Virus record (IMG/VR): IMGVR_UViG_3300023176_003181
Coordinates: 1 to 36,971 of that record
DNA length: 36,971 nt
Source of the DNA: a virus
Strand: one strand, 5' to 3'
This document shows, one piece after another, positions 8,177-16,205 of the stretch (within the stretch, counting starts at the first letter, position 1; each line of letters opens with the position of its first letter). The position numbers were made by a program, and so were the translations under genes. Below the pieces are notes generated by a model. The model saw nothing but the letters and a program-made list of their open reading frames with translations. It did not search any database and had not been told where the DNA came from.

Positions 8177-8407
8177 ATGGATGAAACACAGATCGTTGAT
8201 ATCTGGACAATGTTCAAAGAGTATCTTGACAAAAAACATGTTGAGATAGCAGCTGAACGTTTTGTAGATTTAATGGCAGATTTTGGTACAGAAGATGACC
8301 GATTTATTGCTGCCTTAGGTCATGATTCAGCATTAGATAATGCAATCAACTACTACTTAGATCTTGACGGAGATGATGTGTTAGAAGAAGAATTAGATTG
8401 GGATTAA
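8177..8407 (+). CDS. Small acidic protein between uvsX and uvsY, unknown function
   Basis: This 76-aa protein is helical and strongly acidic (tail LDLDGDDVLEEELDWD). The start is ATG 8177 because GAGGAG at 8164-8169 sits 7 nt upstream; an earlier in-frame ATG at 8138 lies inside uvsX and lacks a ribosome site. The gap to uvsX is 4 nt and to uvsY 3 nt, so it is certainly co-expressed with the recombinase and its mediator. That suggests a recombination or ssDNA-related accessory role, but no motif supports a specific function. Confidence 0.75.
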   Translation: MDETQIVDIWTMFKEYLDKKHVEIAAERFVDLMADFGTEDDRFIAALGHDSALDNAINYYLDLDGDDVLEEELDWD

Positions 8408-8410
8408 CAT

Positions 8411-8866
8411 ATGGGTTGGTATAGCGAGGTTTCTCGTGATGTAAGTAAAATTCCTGATGCAGTAGCACACTATGAGTTTGAACTTATAGAAGCAAAAAAG
8501 GAAGTTAAACTTGCAGGCAATGTTGAAAAGGCAGCGGCAGCAATGCCTGGCATTGTTGAACACCGATTTAATCAATTACAAGAGATTGAAGCAATCCTAA
8601 ACTATCTAAACATAGAGCTACGTAGACTTCGTAGCTCATATTTCAAAAAATATCTTGAAAACTATCAACGAGCTCTGTCTAGCCGTGACGTTGAAAAATA
8701 CGTTGACGGCGAGGCAGACGTTGTTGACTATGAAAAGATTATCAATGAATTTGCTCTTATGCGAAATAAGTGGCTTGGAGTTCTTAAAGCACTTGATCAA
8801 AAACAGTGGCAAATTACTAACGTAGTTAAACTACGTGTTGCAGGTATGGAAGATGCATCGCTATGA
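8411..8866 (+). CDS. uvsY: UvsY, recombination mediator
   Basis: The 151-aa product is all helical. The hallmark segment is around 75-105: LRRLRSSYFKKYLENY, then LSSRDVEKYVDGEADVVDY, which resembles the conserved core of UvsY (T4 UvsY is 137 aa). UvsY forms hexamers that load UvsX on gp32-covered ssDNA. Linkage to uvsX on one transcript supports the call. Its stop overlaps the next ATG in ATGA (8863-8866), so the glycan cassette begins with translational coupling to uvsY. Confidence 0.85.
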   Translation: MGWYSEVSRDVSKIPDAVAHYEFELIEAKKEVKLAGNVEKAAAAMPGIVEHRFNQLQEIEAILNYLNIELRRLRSSYFKKYLENYQRALSSRDVEKYVDGEADVVDYEKIINEFALMRNKWLGVLKALDQKQWQITNVVKLRVAGMEDASL

Positions 8867-9429
8867 TGGCAACTGAATGGTACTATAATAACATAGGTAA
8901 ACATTTAAAATATGGTTTCTTTATAGAGATAGGTGTGTTTAATGGTAAAACACAAAACACTACATTAGTATTAGAAAACTCAGGTTGGGACGGATTATTA
9001 GTCGAACCTATGCCTGAAAATATTCAAAAAATTAAAAAGAATAATAGGCGAGCAAAATTAATTGAAGGTGCTGTTTGGTCTTCTGACGGAATGGTAGAAA
9101 TGATTGATGTTGGTATTCCTGGACAAACAGGAATCAAACAAACCCATAAATCACCTGAAGAGGCAAAGCGTATTATTAAAGTTGTTAGTTATAAATTTAG
9201 TTCTTTACCTATCCCTAAACACATAGATTACCTTCAAATAGACACAGAAGGATCTGAGTTAGAAATATTAAAAACAATAGATTTAAACGAATATAATATC
9301 AACCATATTTGTATTGAAGATAATAACGGTCATTATTATGATGATCCTACATATCATAACTTTATGTCTAGTATAGGCTATAACTTAGTATATACTAAAC
9401 AGCAAGATAGAGTTTATCAAAAAGTTTAA
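8863..9429 (+). CDS. FkbM-family SAM methyltransferase
   Basis: The 188-aa product has the SAM-binding first strand and loop FIEIGVFNGKT (20-30), an acidic strand-2 end at VEPMPEN, and the family hallmark YLQIDTEGSELEIL (123-136). FkbM enzymes O-methylate sugars or polyketides; many sit in surface polysaccharide clusters. It opens the glycan cassette and is coupled to uvsY by the ATGA overlap (ATG 8866 is an alternative start). It converges with gmd, and the stop codons overlap by 4 nt. A role in methylating a sugar of the glycan made by the cassette is inferred. Confidence 0.85.
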   Translation: MMATEWYYNNIGKHLKYGFFIEIGVFNGKTQNTTLVLENSGWDGLLVEPMPENIQKIKKNNRRAKLIEGAVWSSDGMVEMIDVGIPGQTGIKQTHKSPEEAKRIIKVVSYKFSSLPIPKHIDYLQIDTEGSELEILKTIDLNEYNINHICIEDNNGHYYDDPTYHNFMSSIGYNLVYTKQQDRVYQKV

Positions 9430-10400
9430 GAATATCTTTTAATATCAGCAACAACCATCATTTCAATTAGTTGATCAAATTTTACACTAGGCTCCCAGCC
9501 TAGTTTTTCTTTAGCCTTTGTGCTGTCGCCTTTTAAATGATATAATTCTGCAGGACGCATAAATGCAGGATTTTGAACAACATGTTCTTTCCAATTATTA
9601 ATTCCAGCAGCACTAAATGCTGCTTGACATAGATCTTCAATACTCCAAGTTTCGCCTGTTGAAATTACATAATCGTCTGGTTCTTCTTCTTGCATCATCA
9701 TCCACATTGCTTGTACATAATCACCAGCAAATCCCCAATCACGACGTGGATCTAAATTTCCTAATTCAATAGTATCTTGTAAGCCCGCTTTAATTCTAGC
9801 AACGCCATCAGTAACTTTACGAGTTACAAATTCTTTTCCTCGAATGGGAGATTCGTGATTAAACAATATGCCGCTACATGCAAACATACTATAACTTTCT
9901 CTATAGTTTATAATAGCATTGTGTGCAAATACTTTTGCAAAACCGTAAGGTGATCTTGGACGGAATGCAGTAAGTTCGTTTTGTGTGTAATTCTCTTCAT
10001 AACTGTTTCCAAACATTTCACTAGTACTAGCCTGATATAATTTTGTATCTGGAGAGTGATGTCTAATAGCTTCTAACATATAAAGTGGACCTAACCCATC
10101 AACATTTGCTGTATGAATAGGCTCTTGCCAACTAAGTCCTACAAAACTCATTGCTGCTAAATTATAAACTTCGTGCGGTCTAGAAACTTTAATTGCATGA
10201 TTGACACTGCTTATGTCTGTTATATCGCCGTGTACAAATTTAATTCTACTAGTAATGCCTAAGTAGTCTGTATTTGAATAATCTTGGTTTACACGTCTAC
10301 TTGCAAACCCATAAACTTCATAATCTTTGTCTAATAGCAACTTTGCTAGGTATGCACCATCTTGTCCGGTAATACCTGTAATTAAAGCACGTTTCTTCAT
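9426..10400 (-). CDS. gmd: GDP-mannose 4,6-dehydratase
   Basis: The 324-aa protein is an extended short-chain dehydrogenase. It has the NAD(P) motif TGITGQDG (8-15), the catalytic STSE (125-128) with YGFAK (152-156), and the GMD signature FNHESPIRGKEFVTRK then LGNLDPRRDWGFAGDYV. It converts GDP-D-mannose to GDP-4-keto-6-deoxymannose, the precursor of GDP-fucose, rhamnose or perosamine. No reductase or aminotransferase for the next step is visible in the window, so the host or another phage gene must finish the pathway. CGGAG precedes ATG, and a perfect TATAAATA late promoter lies 24 nt further upstream on the minus strand. Confidence 0.95.
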   Translation of the reverse strand: MKKRALITGITGQDGAYLAKLLLDKDYEVYGFASRRVNQDYSNTDYLGITSRIKFVHGDITDISSVNHAIKVSRPHEVYNLAAMSFVGLSWQEPIHTANVDGLGPLYMLEAIRHHSPDTKLYQASTSEMFGNSYEENYTQNELTAFRPRSPYGFAKVFAHNAIINYRESYSMFACSGILFNHESPIRGKEFVTRKVTDGVARIKAGLQDTIELGNLDPRRDWGFAGDYVQAMWMMMQEEEPDDYVISTGETWSIEDLCQAAFSAAGINNWKEHVVQNPAFMRPAELYHLKGDSTKAKEKLGWEPSVKFDQLIEMMVVADIKRYS

Positions 10401-10429
10401 TGCACACTCCGTAATGTTAAGTACGTAGT

Positions 10430-10437
10430 TATTTATA
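10430..10437 (-). promoter_or_regulatory. Late promoter (perfect TATAAATA) for gmd
   Basis: The minus strand reads TATAAATA from 10437 to 10430. Predicted +1 is 10424, leaving a 24-nt leader with CGGAG before the gmd ATG at 10400. Confidence 0.7.
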
Positions 10438-10439
10438 AA

Positions 10440-10446
10440 CTAAATA
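10440..10446 (+). promoter_or_regulatory. Late-type promoter (CTAAATA) for the first glycosyltransferase
   Basis: CTAAATAT lies back to back with the gmd promoter. Predicted +1 is 10452, giving a 22-nt leader with AAGGA (10464-10468 region) before ATG 10474. The 73-bp gap is thus a divergent late promoter pair. Confidence 0.55.
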
Positions 10447-10473
10447 TACGTAGTTAATTGAATAAGGATCCCC

Positions 10474-11241
10474 ATGAGAACATATCGAGTAATAACAACT
10501 CAGCACGAACCCTATTATAACCAAATTGGTAGAGATTGTATTGCTAGTTTTTTAGAATACTGGCCTGAAAATATTACTATGGAATTATGGGCCGAAGGCT
10601 TTGAACCAGATATTAAAGATGACAGATTAATTATAAAAGACTTTGAAAAAGTTAGACCAGGTTTAAATAAATTTTTAGATTTAATATATCCTTACGTACC
10701 AAACGATCCAAACACTAAAGATATGTTTACAAAGTATAAGCCTTTTTGGCTTAAAGGACATGTAATTGCTAATGCTATGCAAGAGTGTGATGCTGATGTG
10801 TTTATATGGTTAGATAGTGATGTAATTACAAATAAAAAAATACCTTTAGATTTTTTTGAAAATCTATTGCCTGAAGATACGCTGTCTGTTGATATTCCTG
10901 CGGGAGGAAAAGTTAAAGGCAAGGAAGCCGAAACTGGCTTCTTTATGCTAAACATGAAGGATCGTAATGTTCAAACAGTAATTAAACATTACGTAAACTG
11001 CCATAACTCTTTAGAAATCTTAAAAGCAAGTAGAAGGTTAGAAACAGGAGTTTGGTGGCAAGCAGTGCATCTAGCACAAGATCAAGGTTCTAAAGTAAAA
11101 CATTTAGCAACAGCAGTAGATAGCATAGTGCCGTTTATGCATACAGAGCTAAAAGAATACTTGAGACATTGGGTCACTAAAGCCAACAAAAAGAATTATC
11201 ATCGTGGCCGACGTGACACAACAGTAGAGGAGGCAGTATGA
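10474..11241 (+). CDS. Glycosyltransferase, GT-A fold (paralogue family A, copy 1)
   Basis: The 255-aa product starts with a GT-A first strand (YRVITTQHEPYYNQIGRDC) and has a metal-binding D-x-D in FIWLDSDV (about 110-117). It then has ETGFFMLN (about 150-157) and a C-terminal HW..KANKKNYHRGR. Three other proteins here (15507, 17110 and minus-strand 17807) share the same layout: opening strand with Y and C/F-S-F, D-x-D, E-x-G-F, and a basic end. It should move a sugar from a nucleotide donor; donor and acceptor are unknown. Its stop overlaps the next ATG (11238-11241). Confidence 0.75.
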   Translation: MRTYRVITTQHEPYYNQIGRDCIASFLEYWPENITMELWAEGFEPDIKDDRLIIKDFEKVRPGLNKFLDLIYPYVPNDPNTKDMFTKYKPFWLKGHVIANAMQECDADVFIWLDSDVITNKKIPLDFFENLLPEDTLSVDIPAGGKVKGKEAETGFFMLNMKDRNVQTVIKHYVNCHNSLEILKASRRLETGVWWQAVHLAQDQGSKVKHLATAVDSIVPFMHTELKEYLRHWVTKANKKNYHRGRRDTTVEEAV

Positions 11242-12542
11242 AAACTGTTGCATTTGTTCCTGCTAAAGGTAGCAGCGAAAGAATACAAAATAAAAATTTA
11301 CAAATACTCGACGGCGAGTATTTGTTCAAACGTAAACTACGTCAACTATTAGAGTGTGAAGAAATTGACGAAGTTTGGCTAGATAGCGAAAGCGAAGAAA
11401 TACACAATCTTGCGAGCGATTTGCCTATACAGCATCATTACAGAGATCCTGAATTAGCAACTAATGCAACAGACGGACATGGAATGTTTGCAAACGAATC
11501 AAAAGTTACAGAAGCAGATATTGTTGTACAAGTGTTATGTACAGCACCTTTTATAGATAAAAATGTAATTGATCCTGCTTTAAGAAAATTAAAAGAAAGT
11601 GAAGCAACAAGTCTTGTTGCAGTTTCTGAGCAAAAATTATATTTGTGGAAAGACGGATATCCAGAATATGGTGATAGAATTCCAAACAGTATAGATTTGC
11701 CTGTGCATACAATTGAAGCTATGAGTTTTTATGCGGTAAAAACTGATAAAAAGCCCGTAGAAAAACGTTATACAAATAATGCAATTTTGTATCCAGTTAC
11801 TCCATTACAATTAGTAGATATTAACAATCAAGAAGATTTAGAGTTTGCAAAAGATATTTGTGCAGGACAACGTGCAAAGAAAGTACAGCAACTAAAAATG
11901 TTAAGTAAAACTATTAGTAGTTGTTTGCTAAGTGATATTTGTAAAGAAAACGGAATAAAACATTTCTTAAGTTCAGAGATCAAATCTATGAACAATGGTA
12001 CATTTTTAGGATACGCAAAAACTTTAAAACTAAAAGAATTACCAGAAGAAGAAAAAGATCCTTCATTGCCTCATTGGGAAGGAATATTTGACGCACTAGG
12101 AAGTTATCAATTTGTTGCACCAGGTGATGTTATTATTGTATCGACTGATGTAAAAGATAAGGCATACTTTGGAGATCTAAATGCTCACTTTGCATATCGC
12201 AGTGGTGCAGTGGGTGTAGTAGTCGACGGTCCTACTAGAGATGTAGACAGAGTAACACAAATTGGATTACCATTATTTGCACATACTAGAATGCCAGACG
12301 ATATCCGTTATGAAGGCACACTAGAAGAAATGAATATGCCTGTAGTAGTTAATGGAGTTACCGTAAGAAACAATGATATAATTTTTGGTGACCCGGACGG
12401 TGTTGTTTGTATTCCTGCAGAAAAATGGCCACTTGTGTTTGAAGAAGCAAAGAAAGCACTTAAAAAAGAAATGCTTGTTAAGTTTGAAGCAACATTTGGA
12501 TCAGATCCTTTTGACGTACTAAACAATGTTGGACTCTTTTAA
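11238..12542 (+). CDS. Fusion: CMP-sugar synthetase (NeuA-like) + RraA/HMG-aldolase-like domain
   Basis: Residues 1-205 form an acylneuraminate-type cytidylyltransferase: FVPAKGSSERIQNKNL (6-21) is the CTP-binding loop, followed by VQVLCTAPF (97-105). Residues of about 225-434 match the RraA / 4-hydroxy-4-methyl-2-oxoglutarate aldolase family: VAPGDVIIV (293-301) and the D-x20-R-D active site, met exactly by Asp313, Arg334 and Asp335 (DGPTRD). NeuA-type domains attach CMP to 2-keto-3-deoxy sugar acids such as sialic acid or Kdo. RraA-family aldolases cleave or form 4-hydroxy-2-oxo acids using Mg and pyruvate enolate. The fusion may therefore make and activate one ulosonic acid, though RraA-like domains also have non-enzymatic roles. 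AGGAGG fixes the start. Confidence 0.85.
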   Translation: MKTVAFVPAKGSSERIQNKNLQILDGEYLFKRKLRQLLECEEIDEVWLDSESEEIHNLASDLPIQHHYRDPELATNATDGHGMFANESKVTEADIVVQVLCTAPFIDKNVIDPALRKLKESEATSLVAVSEQKLYLWKDGYPEYGDRIPNSIDLPVHTIEAMSFYAVKTDKKPVEKRYTNNAILYPVTPLQLVDINNQEDLEFAKDICAGQRAKKVQQLKMLSKTISSCLLSDICKENGIKHFLSSEIKSMNNGTFLGYAKTLKLKELPEEEKDPSLPHWEGIFDALGSYQFVAPGDVIIVSTDVKDKAYFGDLNAHFAYRSGAVGVVVDGPTRDVDRVTQIGLPLFAHTRMPDDIRYEGTLEEMNMPVVVNGVTVRNNDIIFGDPDGVVCIPAEKWPLVFEEAKKALKKEMLVKFEATFGSDPFDVLNNVGLF

Positions 12543-13290
12543 CATTTACATCATAAACTATAACATGCCTGAAGCAGTGCATAAAATATACACTGCTTTA
12601 GAAAAATCTATTCCTACGAATAAAATACATGTGCTTGATAATGGATCCGATAGCAACCTAATTTACAGTAACACTTCAATTCGTATTCCTGTAAACAAAA
12701 AAGTAAGCGGAGCATATAGGCATATATTCAATAAGGCAATTGAAGAAGATGTTAAGTTTATTGTAACTATTACAACTAGTGCAATTTTATTAGATTTAAA
12801 CTATCTAAAAGGAATTCATAAAACAATAAAATCTAGAAGTAATAGCAAATGGTCTGCAATATATGGAAACATAAACAATATTGACAGTGATATGAAAGAA
12901 AGTATATCAGATCAAATTCAAGTAAAAGATTGGGTAATAAATCCCTTTCATGCACAGCCGTTGTTAACTATTTGGAATGTAGAATACCTAAAAGAAATTA
13001 AACAACTAAAACATGGCTGGTTTGATGAACACTATGTTAACGGACAAGGTGCAACAGAAGATATGCGAATGTATAATTTAACTTCTGGTTGGAACGAATG
13101 GACTACTCCATACATAACAACAGACTGGTGGCGTAACTCAACACATAGATATGGAAGAGCAGGAGTTGAAGCAAAAGAATATTATAAAAACAATAAAAGA
13201 GAATATAACCAAAGATTTAAGTCTAAGTTTAATATGACTAAGGCTCAAGTTGAATCACACTTATTGCGCAACAGTAGAAAGGAAGAGTAA
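12526..13290 (+). CDS. Glycosyltransferase, GT2-like
   Basis: The 254-aa product opens with FNIYIINYNMPEAV (5-18), then HVLDNGSDSN (35-44), the first strand and nucleotide-binding turn of GT2 enzymes. The region after residue 145 contains HGWFDEHYVNG with a probable acceptor-side acidic pair. A clear D-x-D is not obvious, so the donor-metal site is uncertain. The start overlaps the previous gene by 17 nt; a later start would remove the first beta strand. It shares no visible motif with paralogue families A or B. Confidence 0.65.
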   Translation: MLDSFNIYIINYNMPEAVHKIYTALEKSIPTNKIHVLDNGSDSNLIYSNTSIRIPVNKKVSGAYRHIFNKAIEEDVKFIVTITTSAILLDLNYLKGIHKTIKSRSNSKWSAIYGNINNIDSDMKESISDQIQVKDWVINPFHAQPLLTIWNVEYLKEIKQLKHGWFDEHYVNGQGATEDMRMYNLTSGWNEWTTPYITTDWWRNSTHRYGRAGVEAKEYYKNNKREYNQRFKSKFNMTKAQVESHLLRNSRKEE

Positions 13291-13293
13291 ATA
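13287..13293 (+). promoter_or_regulatory. Candidate late promoter (GTAAATA), predicted leaderless start
   Basis: GTAAATA includes the stop codon of the GT2-like gene. The predicted +1 is 13299, exactly the A of the next ATG. No good ribosome site lies in the 8-nt gap. Confidence 0.4.
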
Positions 13294-13298
13294 TCTAT

Positions 13299-14066
13299 AT
13301 GAAGGTCGTATTAGTTACTGGTGGGTTTGATCCACTTCATTCTGGGCATATTGCCTATTTTAAAGCAGCAAAAGAACTCGGTGATCACCTTGTAGTAGGT
13401 GTTAATAGTGATTCGTGGCTTACACGCAAAAAAGGCCGTCCGTTTATGCCTTTTGAAGAACGGGCTGCTATTATTGAAGCATTAGAATGTGTAGATGAAG
13501 TTATTGGATTTAATGACGATGACGACAGCGCCTGTGCTGCAATTTATCAAGTATTAGCAACTAAAGGTAGCCAATGGAAAGTAGTATTTGCCAACGGCGG
13601 CGACAGAACTAACAAGAATACATTAGAATATAAAATGTATAATAATCATCCCGATGTAACATTTGCATTTGGCGTAGGCGGCGAAGATAAGAAAAACAGT
13701 AGCAGCTGGATACTTAAAGAGTGGAGCCAACCCACTGTAGAACGTGCATGGGGTACATATACTATACTTGATAAAGGCGATGGCTGGCAAGTTAAACAAC
13801 TTGCATTTTATCCTAATCGAGCATTAAGTGATCAGAGGCATTTTAAACGGTCAGAACACTGGCATGTTGTTGAAGGTGCTATAAGAATGGAATTAGAGTT
13901 TGCTAACGAATATAAAACTACTAGAACATACTTAGCAGGTGAAAGTATAGACATTCCTAAGAAAACATGGCACAAAGCAACTAATGTAGGAACAGAAACA
14001 GCAAGAGTTATCGAAGTTTGGATGGGAAACGAACTTACTGAAGATGATATAGAAAGAAGAGACTAA
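13299..14066 (+). CDS. Fusion: HldE/TagD-type nucleotidyltransferase + ManC-type cupin
   Basis: Residues 1-142 are a cytidylyltransferase-like fold: GGFDPLHSGHI (8-18) with the H-x-G-H signature, GVNSDSW (34-40) and a late SSS (134-136), closest to the adenylyltransferase half of HldE and to glycerol-3-phosphate cytidylyltransferases. Residues 147-255 match the cupin of type II mannose-6-phosphate isomerases: RAWGTYTILDKGDGWQVKQL, SEHWHVVEG (185-193) and IEVWMGNELTEDDIERRD at the end. In the cupin, two of the usual clustered His before SEHW are Phe and Lys, so metal binding may be altered. The parts together suggest making a nucleotide-activated heptose or polyol and isomerising a sugar phosphate. 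The substrates are inference. Confidence 0.8.
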   Translation: MKVVLVTGGFDPLHSGHIAYFKAAKELGDHLVVGVNSDSWLTRKKGRPFMPFEERAAIIEALECVDEVIGFNDDDDSACAAIYQVLATKGSQWKVVFANGGDRTNKNTLEYKMYNNHPDVTFAFGVGGEDKKNSSSWILKEWSQPTVERAWGTYTILDKGDGWQVKQLAFYPNRALSDQRHFKRSEHWHVVEGAIRMELEFANEYKTTRTYLAGESIDIPKKTWHKATNVGTETARVIEVWMGNELTEDDIERRD

Positions 14067-14737
14067 TGAAAGTATTTGTAGGATATGACACTAGAGAAGA
14101 TATTGCTTATCAAGTGTGTAAGCATAGCATTTTAAAGCATCAACCAGAAGCAGATGTTATTCCACTAAGGCAACAAGAACTAAGAGATTCAGGTTGGTAT
14201 AAAAGACCTATAGATAAATTAGGTTCAACTGAATTTACATTTACACGATTCCTTATCCCCGAACTTACTAACTTTGAAGGTTGGGCAGTGTTTATGGATT
14301 GTGATATGATCCTTACAACAGACATTAAAGAATTATTTGATCAAGCGGACGACAAGTATGCTGTTATGTGTGTACAACATGATTACAAAGTTAAAGAAGG
14401 TTATAAAATGGATGGGCAGAAACAGACAGTCTATCCACGTAAAAATTGGTCAAGTGTTGTTCTTTGGAATTGTGGTCATCCTAGTAATAAAGTTGTTACA
14501 CAGGACTTAGTTAACCATTCTGAAATTAATGGAGCATACTTACATCGCTTTAGCTGGCTAAAAGATGAAGAAGTTGGAAAGTTAAGTCATACTTGGAATT
14601 ATCTTGTTGGTGTATACAATGATATCGAAAAACCAAATCTTATACATTATACCGAAGGCGGACCGTGGTTTGAAAATTATAGAAATTGTGAGTTTGCAGA
14701 CTTGTGGAAAGAAAATCTTTTCGAAATGATGAAATGA
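14066..14737 (+). CDS. Glycosyltransferase, GT8-like
   Basis: The 223-aa product begins MKVFVGYDTREDIAYQVC and carries STEFTFTRFLIPEL, then FMDCDMIL (about 76-83), the D-x-D of GT8 galactosyl/glucosyltransferases. It ends its core with LIHYTEGGPWF, where a conserved His-Tyr near a Gly-Gly-Pro-Trp closes the donor site, as in LgtC-like enzymes. The stop/start pair TAATG couples it to the preceding fusion gene. Its own stop overlaps the following gene in ATGA. It is paired with a GT-B-like gene, as are the GT-A genes at 15507 and 17110/17807. Confidence 0.75.
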   Translation: MKVFVGYDTREDIAYQVCKHSILKHQPEADVIPLRQQELRDSGWYKRPIDKLGSTEFTFTRFLIPELTNFEGWAVFMDCDMILTTDIKELFDQADDKYAVMCVQHDYKVKEGYKMDGQKQTVYPRKNWSSVVLWNCGHPSNKVVTQDLVNHSEINGAYLHRFSWLKDEEVGKLSHTWNYLVGVYNDIEKPNLIHYTEGGPWFENYRNCEFADLWKENLFEMMK

Positions 14738-15510
14738 TATGTTTAAGTAAAAATAAAGTAGACGAATATGTTAATATGTTTGCACAAGGTGCAAACCTTC
14801 CTATATACGACTACGACGAACCATATCCTAGTAAAGGACCATTAGTTATTAGAAGTATGGGTAAAAGAAAGTTAATACATGATTGTTGGGATAACAAAAG
14901 AACTTTCTTTTATATGGACAGCGGATACATTGGTAACTATAAATCAAAAAGCAATCCTTATGGTTGGAAGTTATGGCACCGTATTGTTAAAGATGATGTA
15001 CAGCATAACGAAATAATAAACAGATCTGATGATAGATGGAAACGCTTAAACTATCCTATCGAAAAAAGAAAACAAGGACGACATATCTTACTTGTTACTC
15101 CTAGCGAGAAACCCTGCAAGTTTTATAACATAGACAGAAATCTATGGGTAGAACAAACAATATCATTAATTAAAAAACATACTGATAGGCCTATTGTTGT
15201 AAGAGACAAAGCGCCAAGACAGCAGCGTATAACTAAAACAATTTTTGACGATCTAAAAGACTGTCATGCACTAGTGACTTATCAAAGTATTGCAGCAGTA
15301 GAAAGTGTGTTATATGGCGTCCCAGCGTTTACAGCAGCGCCTACAGCAGCTGATCCTGTATGTGATAAGGATCTTAGTCTAATTGAAAACCCTACGCTAC
15401 AAGACGAAGATAAAATATATAAATGGGCTTGTCATTTAGCATATGGGCAATTTCATAATGACGAATTAAAAAATGGTACAGCATATAGAATTTTGTTAGG
15501 AACAGTATGA
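14734..15510 (+). CDS. GT-B-like glycosyltransferase (paralogue family B, copy 1)
   Basis: The start is taken as ATG 14734, which overlaps the upstream TGA (ATGA), giving 258 aa; an earlier in-frame ATG at 14704 lies inside the GT8-like gene. Family B features are HILLVTPSEKP (about 108-118), KKHTDRPIVVR (about 145-155), then a donor-site half with ALVTYQSIAAVESVLYGVP and DLSLIENP. This resembles the capsule-synthesis (KpsC/KpsS-like) GT-B pattern, where a Ser-rich turn and G-x-P-x-F follow the HP-like motif. In this copy the usual R-A-H-P is R-D-K-A-P, so the catalytic loop differs from copies 2 and 3. Confidence 0.65.
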   Translation: MICLSKNKVDEYVNMFAQGANLPIYDYDEPYPSKGPLVIRSMGKRKLIHDCWDNKRTFFYMDSGYIGNYKSKSNPYGWKLWHRIVKDDVQHNEIINRSDDRWKRLNYPIEKRKQGRHILLVTPSEKPCKFYNIDRNLWVEQTISLIKKHTDRPIVVRDKAPRQQRITKTIFDDLKDCHALVTYQSIAAVESVLYGVPAFTAAPTAADPVCDKDLSLIENPTLQDEDKIYKWACHLAYGQFHNDELKNGTAYRILLGTV

Positions 15511-16205
15511 AATTAAAATTTGTAACAAGTGTGTCAAGAGAATATTGGTACGGTGTTGGAAAACATTGTATTGATAGTTGGGACTTGCCTGGCGAATTAG
15601 TTATCTATATAGATCAAGAAGAAGGCGAAGTAGAATGGTTTAACGATATAAACTATAAAAAATTATTACTTCATGTTCCGCCTTTACAACTTGGTGAAGA
15701 GTTTGATGTTAACACTAAAGTAAGAAAATTTTGGGGAAAGAGTTGCGCTCAAATACATGCAATTAAAAATAGAGATGCAAAAACAGACGAACGTATTATT
15801 TGGTTGGATGCAGATGTTCAACAATTAAAACCTGTTGACGAAAGTCTTTTTAATTTTAAATTTGAAGAAGCAGTAGCAATGATGAAAAGTAACAATCATT
15901 CGGCAGATTGTTACGAGACCGGATTAGTAATCTTTAATAATGACTATATTAAGTTAACTGTATGGGCTAACAAATATGCTGCATATTGGAATAATATAAC
16001 TGCTATAAAAAGTTTGCATAGACCGTATGATGCAATCGTACTAGGAAACTTTGCACGTGGTGAAAAAATTGGAATGTATAATTTGTGTAACAGTGTATGT
16101 AATAACGTTGACGCATTAAAACATACAAGATTTGATCCTTATTTTAAACATTGGATTAATAAAGCAAATAAAGAAAAATTAGTAGATCAGATTTTATCTA
16201 AATGA
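15507..16205 (+). CDS. Glycosyltransferase, GT-A fold (paralogue family A, copy 2)
   Basis: The 232-aa product shares the family A layout: opening strand KLKFVTSVSREYWYGVGKHC, D-x-D in RIIWLDADVQ (about 92-101), YETGLVIFN (about 131-139), and the end FKHWINKANKEKL, nearly the same as copy 1. It is coupled by ATGA overlaps on both sides (15507-15510 and 16202-16205). The matching ends of copies 1 and 2 suggest duplication within the phage lineage. Confidence 0.75.
   Translation: MKLKFVTSVSREYWYGVGKHCIDSWDLPGELVIYIDQEEGEVEWFNDINYKKLLLHVPPLQLGEEFDVNTKVRKFWGKSCAQIHAIKNRDAKTDERIIWLDADVQQLKPVDESLFNFKFEEAVAMMKSNNHSADCYETGLVIFNNDYIKLTVWANKYAAYWNNITAIKSLHRPYDAIVLGNFARGEKIGMYNLCNSVCNNVDALKHTRFDPYFKHWINKANKEKLVDQILSK

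Noticed and set aside
10199-10230. TTGACA with a possible TATATC -10 on the plus strand within gmd
   Set aside because: It lies inside gmd on the opposite strand with a poor -10 box and leads to no plus-strand gene.
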